From: DAHUYF01 sp035553515
GTDB lineage: Bacteria; Pseudomonadota; Alphaproteobacteria; ATCC43930; CGMCC-115725
Length of the DNA: 64,000 nt
Reading direction: 5' to 3'
NCBI GenBank assembly: GCA_035553515.1
Contig: DATNDG010000073.1
Coordinates: forward strand, 1 to 64,000
The notes under the pieces were generated by a model, which worked only from the letters and a program-made list of their open reading frames with translations, was not told the origin of the DNA and made no database searches. The position numbers and the translations under genes are program-made. This document shows positions 35,593 through 44,027 of the stretch, in pieces (the stretch's first letter is position 1; the number at the start of each line of letters is the position of its first letter).

Positions 35593-36828
35593 TCAACCGG
35601 CTTTCGCGCTCTCCGCCCAACGCTTCATCAGCGTGTTCGACGGCAGTTTCTCGTCGACCACCTTCTTCGCCGTCTCGATGCCGGCGGCGGGGACGAGCTT
35701 CGCATCGAGCAGCCCGATCTGCACCAGCACCGAGGCCTGATCCCAATAGATATGCTCGTGATAGAGCTTGTCGCCGCGGAAATTGATGATCGCCACCAAC
35801 GGCACCTCGACATATTTCCCGGTCGGCTTGACCCCGGGCAGCATCCAGTCGATCTCGCGGTCATGGGTGAAGCAGAAAATCATCTCGTCGACCACGCGGT
35901 CGGCGCCGATGGTGCGCGAGATCGGAATGAGCCGCGTATCGGCCGGGTTCGCGTTGACGAAATGGTGCGTATAGAAGCGGCTCAGCTCCGTGGCGCCGAC
36001 GCCGCCGGTCATGGTCGGCACGTGATTGACATAGGGCTCCGCCACCATGGTCGCCATGGTCGCCGGAACGTCGCGCGTGGCGAATTCGTGATAGCAATGC
36101 GCCTCCCAGAGCGCACTCAGATTGAACTGCGGCCCCAGCACCTTGCGGAAGAGCGCGATCGAGCGCGAATGCGCCATCATCGCCGCCGGCTTGTCGAAAT
36201 TGCTGCCGCCCTTGCGCGAGAAAGCGTGGTCGACGCCGGGATAGACATAGAGCTCGATCTCCGGGCGTCCCTCGAAAGCGCGCTTGATCGCGTTCACCAC
36301 CTCGGGCGGCGTCCATTTGTCCTTCTCGGCGATGTGCAGCACCATCGGGCAGGTGATCTTCGCGGCCTCGCCCAGCACGCCCTCGATGCCGACGCCGTAA
36401 TAGGAGACCGCGCAATCGACCCCGAGCCGGGCCGCGGAGAGATAGGCGAGAAGCCCGCCGAGGCAGAAACCGATGGCGCCGATCTTGCCCTTGCATTGCG
36501 GGATCGCGCGCAGCGCGGCGATGGTGGCGCCGATATCTTCGACGGCCTTGTCGACGTCGAGCTTGGCGCGATAGGCAAAGGCCTGCTGGCGCTCCTCCTC
36601 GCTGAAGCCCAGCTCGATGCCGGGCTCGATCCGCCAGAAGAGGTCAGGCGCCAGCACGACATAACCTTCCTCGGCATAGTGGTCGGCGACGCCGCGGATA
36701 TAGCCGTTGACGCCAAAAATCTCCTGCAGCAGCACGATGCCGGGCCCGCTGCCTTTCTCGGGTGCCGCGAGATAGGCCTTGAAGCTGCCGCCATCCTTCG
36801 CCTTCACCGCGACCCACCGACCCGCCAT
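35593..36828 (-). CDS. Dienelactone hydrolase fused to an NTF2/SnoaL-like domain
   Basis: A 411-residue fusion. Residues about 1-240 are a dienelactone hydrolase: GIVLLQEIFGVNGYIRGVAD, nucleophile elbow GFCLGG with Cys, and the His in VDHAFSRKG; Asp lies in the KDKWTPPE segment. Residues about 270-411 are like SnoaL/NTF2 folds (YTHHFVNANPADTRLIPISRTIG, FTHDREIDWMLPG, VPLVAIINFRGDKLYHEHIYWDQ). DLH opens ring-derived lactones in the 3-oxoadipate-like routes. The ATG at 36828 is chosen from the family start and GGGAGG; the open frame upstream is not protein-like. Convergent with the amidohydrolase. Confidence 0.9.
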   Translation of the reverse strand: MAGRWVAVKAKDGGSFKAYLAAPEKGSGPGIVLLQEIFGVNGYIRGVADHYAEEGYVVLAPDLFWRIEPGIELGFSEEERQQAFAYRAKLDVDKAVEDIGATIAALRAIPQCKGKIGAIGFCLGGLLAYLSAARLGVDCAVSYYGVGIEGVLGEAAKITCPMVLHIAEKDKWTPPEVVNAIKRAFEGRPEIELYVYPGVDHAFSRKGGSNFDKPAAMMAHSRSIALFRKVLGPQFNLSALWEAHCYHEFATRDVPATMATMVAEPYVNHVPTMTGGVGATELSRFYTHHFVNANPADTRLIPISRTIGADRVVDEMIFCFTHDREIDWMLPGVKPTGKYVEVPLVAIINFRGDKLYHEHIYWDQASVLVQIGLLDAKLVPAAGIETAKKVVDEKLPSNTLMKRWAESAKAG

Positions 36829-36989
36829 CACCGCCTCCCTTGGACCGTTTGGCGCAAGGCTACCGTTTCCGCCGGCGCTTGGGGAGTGGGTCGGAGCGCA
36901 GCGCCTGAGGGGTGCTGTGCTATGCTGGCGGCAGCAGCGCGCCAACGGCGGCCGCGCTCTCGCCTCGCACTCCGTCAATGAGGTAGAAG

Positions 36990-37015
36990 AAAAAAACTCT
37001 CATTGATGTACATCA
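36990..37015 (-). terminator. Candidate terminator of nicotinamidase gene
   Basis: Read on the minus strand, a TGAT-GTAC-ATCA palindrome (37004-37015) is followed by a run of seven T (36990-36996), just after the pncA-like gene. The stem is short and A/T-rich, so it is weak. A longer 8-bp inverted repeat, TCAATGAG/CTCATTGA, lies at 36975 and 36999. Confidence 0.35.
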
Positions 37016-37037
37016 CTGACGTACCTCCCGCGGTGGG

Positions 37038-37700
37038 TCAGTCGAATGCGCCGCTCGTCACGCGCTCGACCCCTGCGGCGGCCATGCTCTGAAAGGCCGC
37101 CGCGAGCGAGCCGGCGAGGTCGATGCCGCGGCAGCCATCCTCGATCACCACGACCTCGAAGCCGAGACGGCGCGCATCGACCGCCGAATAGTGCACGCAG
37201 AAATCGGTGGCAAGCCCGGCCAGGAAGACGCGGGTGAAGCCACGATCGCGCAGATATCCCGCAAGTCCGGTCGGCGTCCGCCGGTCGTTCTCGTAGAAGG
37301 CCGAATAGGAATCGATCTCCCGTCGGAAGCCCTTGCGCACCACCAGCTCGGCGCGCGGCAGGCTGAGCCGCGGATGGAACGCCGCGCCCTTCGTCTCCTG
37401 CACGCAGTGATCCGGCCAGAGCGTCTGCGCCCCATAGGAGAACTCGACCGTGTCGAAGGGCTTGCGGCCGGGATGCGCGCTCGCGAAAGAGCGGTGGTCG
37501 CGCGGATGCCAATCCTGCGTCAGCACGATATGCGCGAAACCTTCGGCGAGCCGGTTCACCACCGGCACCACGTGATCGCCTCCGGGCACGGCGAGCGCGC
37601 CGCCCTGACAGAAATCGTTCTGCACATCGACGACCAGCAGCAGATCGCTCGCGCCGGGGACGCATCGGCTCGCTCCTTCTCGCGCGGCGAACGCTAGCAT
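37038..37700 (-). CDS. pncA: Nicotinamidase (PncA family)
   Basis: A 220-residue enzyme that hydrolyses nicotinamide to nicotinic acid for NAD salvage. The catalytic triad is intact: Asp in VVDVQNDFCQGG, Lys in VVRKGFRREID, Cys in GLATDFCVHYSAVDA. The metal site DWHPRDHRSFA and an SGAF-type end complete the picture. It lies beside but divergent from the MBL hydrolase. It contrasts with the isochorismatase-fold protein at 31506, which has lost all three residues. The ATG at 37700 is an internal start; upstream codons overlap the neighbour's leader. Confidence 0.93.
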   Translation of the reverse strand: MLAFAAREGASRCVPGASDLLLVVDVQNDFCQGGALAVPGGDHVVPVVNRLAEGFAHIVLTQDWHPRDHRSFASAHPGRKPFDTVEFSYGAQTLWPDHCVQETKGAAFHPRLSLPRAELVVRKGFRREIDSYSAFYENDRRTPTGLAGYLRDRGFTRVFLAGLATDFCVHYSAVDARRLGFEVVVIEDGCRGIDLAGSLAAAFQSMAAAGVERVTSGAFD

Positions 37701-37793
37701 GCACGGCGGAAGGCTTCCAATGGCCCGGCCCGGCGCTTGCTTTCCCGGCGGCTTCACCGCAGCCTAGGCGGCGACAACCAAGGGGAGGAAGGA

Positions 37794-38765
37794 ATGCCGT
37801 CCTGGCCTTATGTGAAAGGCGTGCAGGATCTCGGATCCGGTTGCTTCGCCTATCTGCAACCCGACGGCACCTGGGGCTGGAGCAATGCCGGCCTCGTCAC
37901 CGACAGCGGCGAGAGCCTGCTGGTCGACACGCTCTTCGACCTCAAATGCACGCGCGAGATGCTGGCGGGATTTCGTGCCGCGGCGCCGGCCGCACAGCGC
38001 ATCGGCACTCTGGTCAACACGCATTCGAACGGCGACCACACTTTCGGCAACCAGCTCGTCGCCGGCGCGGAGATCATCGCCTCCCGCGCCTGCGCCGAAG
38101 AGATGCGGCAGCGGCCACCCGAAGAGCTGGCGGCGATGATGCGCAATTGGCGTGCGCTGGGCCCGGGTCCCGCCTTCTTCCACGAGGTGATGGGAACGCG
38201 TTTCGATTTCGAGGGCATCGCGCTGACGCTTCCCACCCGCACCTTCGAGCGAGCGCTGACGCTGCATGTCGGCAGGAAGGAGGTGCGCCTGGTCGAGGTC
38301 GGGCCAGCGCATACCGGCGGCGACGTCATCGTCTATGTGCCGCAGGATCGCACCGTCTTCACCGGCGACATCCTCTTCGTCAACGGCCATCCCGTGCTCT
38401 GGGCCGGACCGGTGGCCAACTGGCTCAGGGCCTGCGAACTCATCCTCGGCTGGGACGTCGAGACGGTGGTGCCCGGCCACGGCCCGATCACCGACAAGTC
38501 CGGCGTGCGCGCGATGAAGCGCTATCTCGAATATATCCGCGACGAGGCGCGCAAGCGCTTCGATGCCGGCATGGGCTATGAGGAGGCGGCGCGCGACATC
38601 TCGCTCGCGCCCTTCGCCCAATGGACCGATCCGGAGCGGATCCTGGTCAACGTCCATGCGCTCTATCGCGAATTCGCGCAGGACCGGTCGCCGCCCGACG
38701 CCATGGCGCTCTTCGCGGCGATGGGACGCTATCACCACGAGCAGCGGCGCGGCGCCGCGCAATAA
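37794..38765 (+). CDS. MBL-fold metallo-hydrolase with HxNxDH motif
   Basis: A 323-residue protein of the metallo-beta-lactamase fold. Motif 1 reads His77-Ser-Asn79-Gly-Asp81-His82; the middle His of HxHxDH is Asn, which occurs in some branches. Later ligands are GPAHTGGD, VFTGDILFVNG and VVPGHGPI. A lone zinc or altered metal site is thus likely. Its role is probably hydrolysis in the catabolic cluster. The ATG has AGGGGAGGAAGGA before it. The FAH-family gene starts 11 nt downstream in the same operon. Confidence 0.9.
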   Translation: MPSWPYVKGVQDLGSGCFAYLQPDGTWGWSNAGLVTDSGESLLVDTLFDLKCTREMLAGFRAAAPAAQRIGTLVNTHSNGDHTFGNQLVAGAEIIASRACAEEMRQRPPEELAAMMRNWRALGPGPAFFHEVMGTRFDFEGIALTLPTRTFERALTLHVGRKEVRLVEVGPAHTGGDVIVYVPQDRTVFTGDILFVNGHPVLWAGPVANWLRACELILGWDVETVVPGHGPITDKSGVRAMKRYLEYIRDEARKRFDAGMGYEEAARDISLAPFAQWTDPERILVNVHALYREFAQDRSPPDAMALFAAMGRYHHEQRRGAAQ

Positions 38766-38776
38766 GGGAGATTGCA

Positions 38777-39709
38777 ATGAAGCTCGTCACCTTTGAGAGC
38801 AGGGGTGCGCGGCACATCGGCGCGCTGCTTCCCGGGGAAAGCGAGGTGGTCGATTTCACCGCCAGCGATCCGGCGCCCTGGTTTCGCGACATGCTGTCGC
38901 TGATCGACGGCGGCGAGCCGGCGCTCGAGCGCGCGCGCGAGCTGCTGCGCGTCGCGCCGCAGCGCGTGCCGCTCACCGCCCTGCGGCTCCTCGCACCGGT
39001 ACCGGAACCGCGGCAGATGCGCGACTTCCTGGTGTTCGAGCAGCATATCCGCAACGCGCGCGCGATCACCCCCACCTTCCGCGGCGGCGAGCGTCTCGAC
39101 CCCGCCAAGGTCGAGGTGCCCAAGGTCTGGTACGAGCAGCCGATCTATTACAAGTGCAACCGGTTCAGCGTCATTGGCACTGGCACGGACGTTCTCTGGC
39201 CGCGCTATTGCCAGAAGCTCGACTACGAGCTCGAATTCGGCATCTTCCTCGGCAAGACCGGCAAGAACATCGCCCGCGAGGCGGCGCGCGGCTACATCTT
39301 CGGCTTTTGCATCTTCAATGACGTCAGCGCCCGCGACGCGCAGATGCGTGAGATGCAGGGACAGCTCGGGCCGGCCAAGGGCAAGGATTTCGACACCGGC
39401 AATATCCTCGGGCCGTGGCTGGTGACCGCCGACGAGGTCGCTGATCCCTACAGCCTCACCATGGTGGCGCGGATCAATGGCGAGGAATGGTCGCGCGGCA
39501 ACAGCGGCAGGATGCAGCATAAATTCGAGGACATGATCGCTCATGTCTCGAAGGACGAGACGCTCCACGCGGGCGAATTCTTCGGCTCCGGCACGGTCGG
39601 CTTTGGCTGCGGCCTGGAGCAGGGGCGCTTCCTGAAGCCGGGCGACACCGTTGAGCTCGAGGTCGAAGGCCTCGGCACGTTGCGCAATCGCGTCGTGGCG
39701 CAGGGCTGA
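38777..39709 (+). CDS. Fumarylacetoacetate hydrolase family protein
   Basis: A 310-residue FAH-fold enzyme. Metal-binding features are YELEFGIFLGKTGKNI (Glu-x-Glu), FGFCIFNDVSARDAQ (Asp), and KGKDFDTGNILGPWLVT. The C-terminal GTVGFGCGLEQGRFLKPGDTVELEVEGLGTLRNRV is typical. The family hydrolyses C-C bonds of ring-fission products or decarboxylates/isomerises oxo acids, which fits the catabolic neighbours. The ATG has GGGAG 7 nt upstream. It follows the MBL gene closely. Confidence 0.93.
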   Translation: MKLVTFESRGARHIGALLPGESEVVDFTASDPAPWFRDMLSLIDGGEPALERARELLRVAPQRVPLTALRLLAPVPEPRQMRDFLVFEQHIRNARAITPTFRGGERLDPAKVEVPKVWYEQPIYYKCNRFSVIGTGTDVLWPRYCQKLDYELEFGIFLGKTGKNIAREAARGYIFGFCIFNDVSARDAQMREMQGQLGPAKGKDFDTGNILGPWLVTADEVADPYSLTMVARINGEEWSRGNSGRMQHKFEDMIAHVSKDETLHAGEFFGSGTVGFGCGLEQGRFLKPGDTVELEVEGLGTLRNRVVAQG

Positions 39710-39794
39710 CGCCCGGCGCAGCCGCCCACCCACTGTTGTCGCGAGGCCGTGGGTTGAGCGCCGCCGTTTGCCAAGGGAGCATTGCGGAGATCCC

Positions 39795-40544
39795 ATGGCA
39801 GACCACCCTTCTCTGACGGCGCGCCGCGTCCTCGTCGGCGCCGCGCTCACCGCGGTCGGCGGCTTCGTCGATTGCTTCAGCTATCTCGCCTTGCGCAACG
39901 TCTATGCCGCTACGATGAGCGGCAATACCGTGGCGATCGCGGTGCACGCCGGGATCGGCGAAAGCGCTCCCGCCCTCCTTCACGCATACACGGTCGGCGT
40001 CTTCGTCGCCGGACTGCTGCTGAGCGCGATTGCCATCGAAGCGGCACTCCGCCGCGGCATTCGCCATGTGCTGGCGCTGGCGCTCGCCATCGAGATCGCT
40101 TGCCTGGCGGCGCTGGCGCTCTGGGGTGCGCCGCTGCTTGCTGCCGGGGCGGAAGGGACGGCGAGCCATCCTCGCTGGCCACTCTATGCGCTGCTCGCGC
40201 TCGCCGCCATCGCCATGGGAACCCAGAACACGTCGCTGCGCATGGCCGGCATCCTCGCCATCTTCACCACGCATGTGACGGGAACGCTCACGCATTTCGG
40301 CGAGCAGTTCGCCAATTTCCTGTTCGTGCGCCGGCGTGAGAACTCTCGCGCGATGCTGGCGCATGCCTGTTTTTCCGCCACGCTCTGGCTCGCTTTTCTC
40401 CTCGGCGCACTTGCCGCCAGTGAGTTGCTGCCGCTCTGGGGAGCAGCAAAGGAACTTGCCCTGCCAATCAGCGTCCTCGTTCTGGTCATCGCCGCCGATA
40501 TCAGACGGCCCTTCGCTGAACCGCGCCGCGCGCCGATCACCTAA
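39795..40544 (+). CDS. YoaK/DUF1275 family membrane protein
   Basis: A 249-residue membrane protein with about six or seven helices. The N-terminus TAVGGFVDCFSYLALRNVYAATMSGNTVAIA is the family mark (GxxDaxxfl...fxaxMTGNxv). The second mark AAIAMGTQNTSLRMAG, then HVTGTLTHFGE, is also present. Members are called putative transporters; the substrate is unknown. CGGAG precedes the ATG. It ends 4 bases into the convergent small gene at 40541. Confidence 0.92.
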   Translation: MADHPSLTARRVLVGAALTAVGGFVDCFSYLALRNVYAATMSGNTVAIAVHAGIGESAPALLHAYTVGVFVAGLLLSAIAIEAALRRGIRHVLALALAIEIACLAALALWGAPLLAAGAEGTASHPRWPLYALLALAAIAMGTQNTSLRMAGILAIFTTHVTGTLTHFGEQFANFLFVRRRENSRAMLAHACFSATLWLAFLLGALAASELLPLWGAAKELALPISVLVLVIAADIRRPFAEPRRAPIT

Positions 40545-40747
40545 TGCGCGCGCCGGGGCGCCAGAGCAATCGCCAAGCCAAGCGCCACCGCACCGAGCAG
40601 CGCCGCGCCGGCGAGCGCCGGCAGTCGAGGCGGCGCCTCGATCTGCGTATGGCCATGCTCCGGATACTGGCCGGCAGGCGGCCCAGACTCACCCTTGCGA
40701 AAACCCTCGACGAGCCCGTCGATGACGTCGGAATCGGTTGCGGTCAT
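40541..40747 (-). CDS. Hypothetical small tail-anchored membrane protein
   Basis: A 68-residue protein: acidic N-terminus (TATDSDVIDGLVEGFRKGE), Pro/Gly/His-rich middle, then one hydrophobic segment (PALAGAALLGAVALGLAIAL) with a short basic tail (APRRAH). The layout suits a small single-pass membrane protein with a soluble head. There is no known family or strong ribosome site. It overlaps the convergent DUF1275 gene by 4 bases. Confidence 0.5.
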   Translation of the reverse strand: MTATDSDVIDGLVEGFRKGESGPPAGQYPEHGHTQIEAPPRLPALAGAALLGAVALGLAIALAPRRAH

Positions 40748-41083
40748 GGTGTCGCCCAGATCCGGTAGATGTCGTTCAGCGGCAGCGCCTGCTTACGGAT
40801 CCCCCGAGCGCCAGTGTTGGCTCTACCCGCTCTCGATGTTCCCTGTCCGTTGATTTGGAATCGTGGCGAAGTCCTGAAAGTTCAAGATTCAACTCAGAGA
40901 GCAGCGCCTTGGCACCCACAGGACAGTCGCGACGAATGGTTTCACGCTCGTCCGCTTTTCGACTCAGCCGGCAATGACCCCGCGCGCGCTAATTTCACTG
41001 CGGATTCCGGATGAGCGAGCGCTTCCCGGAGCATTGTCGTTCTCCATCTTGGTTGACATCCGGCTTCTCATTCAAATCGTCCC
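40748..41083. other. Intergenic region upstream of the PepSY gene
   Basis: This 336-bp gap contains no convincing gene; two overlapping plus-strand ORFs of about 80 codons show no family pattern. A TTGACA box at 41053-41058 lies 25 bp before the PepSY ATG, too near to leave a normal leader. The GC content falls somewhat at 40840-41080. Confidence 0.45.
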
Positions 41084-41830
41084 ATGTCGTGTCCATCGTT
41101 GGTCTTATGTTCGGTCCTAGCTGCGGCACTTGCCGGGGCGGTTCCGAGTATTCCTGCACTCGCCGCAACCGCCCCCGGCACACCGGCTCAGACCTTTGCG
41201 CAGCCGGCCAATGCGGCCCTGCATGAAAACGCCGTCGAAATCCACGATTTCGAGCAAGTGCCGATCTCGCTGCGCCAGGCGATTACGACGGCCGAGGCCG
41301 CGTCGCGCGCAAAGGCGGTCGACGCACGCTTCGCCGTCGAGAACGGCGCGCCGTTTTACGACATCAAGACTTTTGGCAACGGTGCGCTTTGGGAAGGCCG
41401 GATAGACGCCCGCACCGGTCAGATACTCGGCACTCCGCTCACTACACCGCAAGCCCGGCTCAGCGATGGACAGCTGACGCAACTTCACTGGCTCGAAGAC
41501 ACGGGCGCCATGCCCTTGCGACGCGCCGTAGCGATCGCCGAGCAACAGGGCGGCGGAAAGGCGATTAACAGCGTGGCGATCTCGCATCAGGGCAAGCTCG
41601 CCTATGCCACCGAGCTGGTGAAGAACGGCACGCTCGAGCGGATAAGCATCGACCCCCAGAACGGCCGGATCCTTGCCCGCCGCGCGATTCGCCCGGGTGG
41701 AACTGAAATGGGATCGGGCAGCTCTCTGCCGCCCGCGCCGACCGCCACGCTGCCGAACGGCGACAGCACCGACAAGAGCCTCGGCGTTGCGCCGCCCGGT
41801 GCTTCGCTCGAGAACAGCCCGCCGAAGTAG
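41084..41830 (+). CDS. PepSY-domain exported protein
   Basis: A 248-residue protein with a signal-like start (SLVLCSVLAAALAGAVPSIPALA) but few positive residues in front of it. After it are two PepSY-like repeats: PISLRQAITTAEAASRAKAVDARFAVENGAPFYDIK...GRIDARTGQI and PLRRAVAIAEQQGGGKAINSVAISHQGKLAYATEL...ISIDPQNGRIL. The Pro/Gly-rich tail from about 200 is disordered. PepSY domains often inhibit proteases or sit in periplasmic sensor proteins. An in-frame stop 30 nt upstream rules out an earlier start. Confidence 0.78.
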   Translation: MSCPSLVLCSVLAAALAGAVPSIPALAATAPGTPAQTFAQPANAALHENAVEIHDFEQVPISLRQAITTAEAASRAKAVDARFAVENGAPFYDIKTFGNGALWEGRIDARTGQILGTPLTTPQARLSDGQLTQLHWLEDTGAMPLRRAVAIAEQQGGGKAINSVAISHQGKLAYATELVKNGTLERISIDPQNGRILARRAIRPGGTEMGSGSSLPPAPTATLPNGDSTDKSLGVAPPGASLENSPPK

Positions 41831-41845
41831 CAGCGGGCGCCGCGC

Positions 41846-42691
41846 TCAGAAACCCGCGGGATCGAGCGGGTGCAGATCGAAGCCCGCCTTGCGCGCGATC
41901 TTCCGTGCCGCCTCGACGGGTGGCAACGCCTTGTCCCAGGTGAGCGCGTCGAAGCGATAGCCGTTGATCGCATCGGCCTCCGACGAGACGAGCCAGAGCA
42001 GCGGCGCCACCATCTCATCCGGCTCGACGAAGCGCGGCAGGCGCCCGGCGCGGCTTGCGGCGCTCGCCTCCGCCGCCATGCCGGGAGTATGTGCGCCGGC
42101 ACCCGGGTTGAGGATGTTGACCGTGACGCCGGTCCCGGCCATCTCCTGCGCCCAAATCTCGGTCGCTATCTCGAGCGCCGCCTTGGACGCACCATAGGGA
42201 CCGGAAGTCGGACGGTTCATCGTGTCGAGCTTGGTCGTGACGTTGATGATGCGGCCCCAGCCTTGCTTTGCCAGCAGCGGCGCCGCGCGGCGTGCCATCT
42301 GATCGGCCGCGACGTAGTTGGTATCCATGACGTTCTGCACGATCTCGTCCTTGAGCTCCCAGAATTTGGGCTTCTGCGGACGCCGATAGAGGTCGGGCCA
42401 GATATACGTGAAGGTGAGGCCGGCATTGTTGATCAGGATGTGCAGGCGGCCGAAACGCGACAGCGCCGCCGCGACGGCGCGGTCGCACTCGGCCGGCCGG
42501 CGCAGATCCGCCACCAGCGGGACCAGGTTCTCGCCGAGCGGCGAGCCGGCGATCTCCCGGCTCATCCGCTCGGCATCGTCGGCGATGTGGCCGACCGCCA
42601 GCACCTGACCACCGCTGCGCGCCAGCGCGAGCGCCATGGCCCGGCCGAGCCCGCTAAGCCCGCCGGTGACGATCGCCGCGCGTCCGATCAC
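41846..42691 (-). CDS. SDR-family oxidoreductase
   Basis: A 281-residue short-chain dehydrogenase. Cofactor motif is VTGGLSGLGRAMALALA, then LINNAGLTF, and the active site is Ser/Tyr/Lys in the GRIINVTTKLDTMNRPTSGPYGASKAALE part, with Tyr and Lys in YGASK. The insert WPDLYRRPQKPKFWELKDE is unusual. It would oxidise a hydroxy acid or diol, for instance the cis-diol left by the dioxygenase. It starts with GTG 16 nt after the upstream binding-protein gene and likely shares its operon. Confidence 0.9.
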   Translation of the reverse strand: MIGRAAIVTGGLSGLGRAMALALARSGGQVLAVGHIADDAERMSREIAGSPLGENLVPLVADLRRPAECDRAVAAALSRFGRLHILINNAGLTFTYIWPDLYRRPQKPKFWELKDEIVQNVMDTNYVAADQMARRAAPLLAKQGWGRIINVTTKLDTMNRPTSGPYGASKAALEIATEIWAQEMAGTGVTVNILNPGAGAHTPGMAAEASAASRAGRLPRFVEPDEMVAPLLWLVSSEADAINGYRFDALTWDKALPPVEAARKIARKAGFDLHPLDPAGF

Positions 42692-42707
42692 CGCCTGCCT
42701 CCGCTGC

Positions 42708-43964
42708 CTAGTGCTTGGCGCTGGAATAGGGGTATTCGAGCTTCCCCGATTTCAGCTCCGGCGGATAGAGGATGACCTGGTGGCCGGGCTCGCTGAACTG
42801 CTTCATCCCGTGGCCCTGGATGTTCTGGTATTGGATGGTGATGATGCGCGGCTTCGCCCATTCGCCGTCCGGACCGAACTTGATGTCGCCGACGACCGTC
42901 TTGAAGGTCGCTTTGTGGATGTAATCGGCGAGCTTGTCCTGATCGAGACTGCCGACCGCGGTGACCGCCTCCTGCAGCACCTGCATCGTCGCATAGGTGA
43001 AGGGCGGCACGTAATAGCCCAAGGGATCGACGCCGGCAGCGCCCGCTTTCGCCTGGTATTTCTTGATGAACTCGTCAGTGCCCGGGAAGTGCATGGTGGG
43101 TTCGTGCACGAAGAGCTCATAGCAGACGATGCCGTTGAGCTGGGGCCCGAGCTGCATCTTGATCGTGCCGGTTTGGAGGCCGACCATCGGACCGCCGAAG
43201 ATCTTCGCCTTGAGCCCGACCTCCTGTGCGGCGCGAAGGAAGCCCGCGGTATCTGCAGGGTATGAGGCCACCATGATGATGTCGGGATTGGTGGCGTTGA
43301 TCGACTGCACGATCGGCGTGAAGTCGACAGTATTGGGCGGATAGGTCCGGTCGTAGACGGTCTTGAGGCCGAGGCGCTTGATCTGCGTGCGCGCACCTTC
43401 GAGCGCGCCTTTGGAGAATTCCGCATCGGCGCCGACGATAGCCACCGTCTTCGGCTTCGGATTGATCGTCATCGCGGTCTCGAAGAAGCCGCGCGTCAGC
43501 GAATCGCGTCCGTCGGGGCCGTAGGGCATGGTCTGGAAGAAACGCTTGTAGTGGAAGTGGTCGTTGACCGCGAGCGCCAAGGTCACCATCACGACCTTGT
43601 TATGCTCCATGATCGTCGGCAGGGCCGGCGTCGTGATGTTGGTGCCCTGCGCGAAGAGCAGATCTACGTGATCGACGTCGAGCAGCTTGGCATAGATGCC
43701 GGGCACCAGGGCCGGGTTGCTCTGATCGTCGTAATAGACGAGCTCGACCTTGCGCCCGAGCAGCCCGCCATGACTGTTGACGTCATTGGCCCAAATCTGT
43801 TGTGTCACAAGCGCTTGCTTGCCGTAGCCGGCAAGGCCGCCGGTGAGCTCGGCGGAGAAACCGACCTTGATCGGATCAGCGGCCTGTGCCGGCGATACCG
43901 CAGCGGCGGCGAGCACGACAAGCGGCACGAGCCGCAACCAGTGCTTGGCTCTCAAACGAAGCAT
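42708..43964 (-). CDS. Periplasmic Liv-type (branched-chain) ABC substrate-binding protein
   Basis: A 418-residue binding protein. A signal peptide (HWLRLVPLVVLAAAAVSPAQA) precedes DPIKVGFSAELTGGLAGYGKQA. The rest has the LivK-like pattern YYDDQSNPALVPGIYAKLL, QGTNITTPALPTIMEH, KTVAIVGADAEFSKGALEG. Such proteins also bind aromatic acids and amides. No permease or ATPase gene is next to it; the only liv set is 8 kb downstream. It lies between the carboxyltransferase and the SDR gene in one minus-strand operon. Confidence 0.92.
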   Translation of the reverse strand: MLRLRAKHWLRLVPLVVLAAAAVSPAQAADPIKVGFSAELTGGLAGYGKQALVTQQIWANDVNSHGGLLGRKVELVYYDDQSNPALVPGIYAKLLDVDHVDLLFAQGTNITTPALPTIMEHNKVVMVTLALAVNDHFHYKRFFQTMPYGPDGRDSLTRGFFETAMTINPKPKTVAIVGADAEFSKGALEGARTQIKRLGLKTVYDRTYPPNTVDFTPIVQSINATNPDIIMVASYPADTAGFLRAAQEVGLKAKIFGGPMVGLQTGTIKMQLGPQLNGIVCYELFVHEPTMHFPGTDEFIKKYQAKAGAAGVDPLGYYVPPFTYATMQVLQEAVTAVGSLDQDKLADYIHKATFKTVVGDIKFGPDGEWAKPRIITIQYQNIQGHGMKQFSEPGHQVILYPPELKSGKLEYPYSSAKH

Positions 43965-44027
43965 CAGACTTTCCCTCCCTCTTGATCTCGGCATGTGCCG
44001 CCCCCGGACGGAGGCGTCGCCGGTTGC

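Noticed and set aside
40738..41014. Two plus-strand ORFs of about 80 codons
   Set aside because: They overlap each other in different frames, and neither has a protein-like pattern or a ribosome site.
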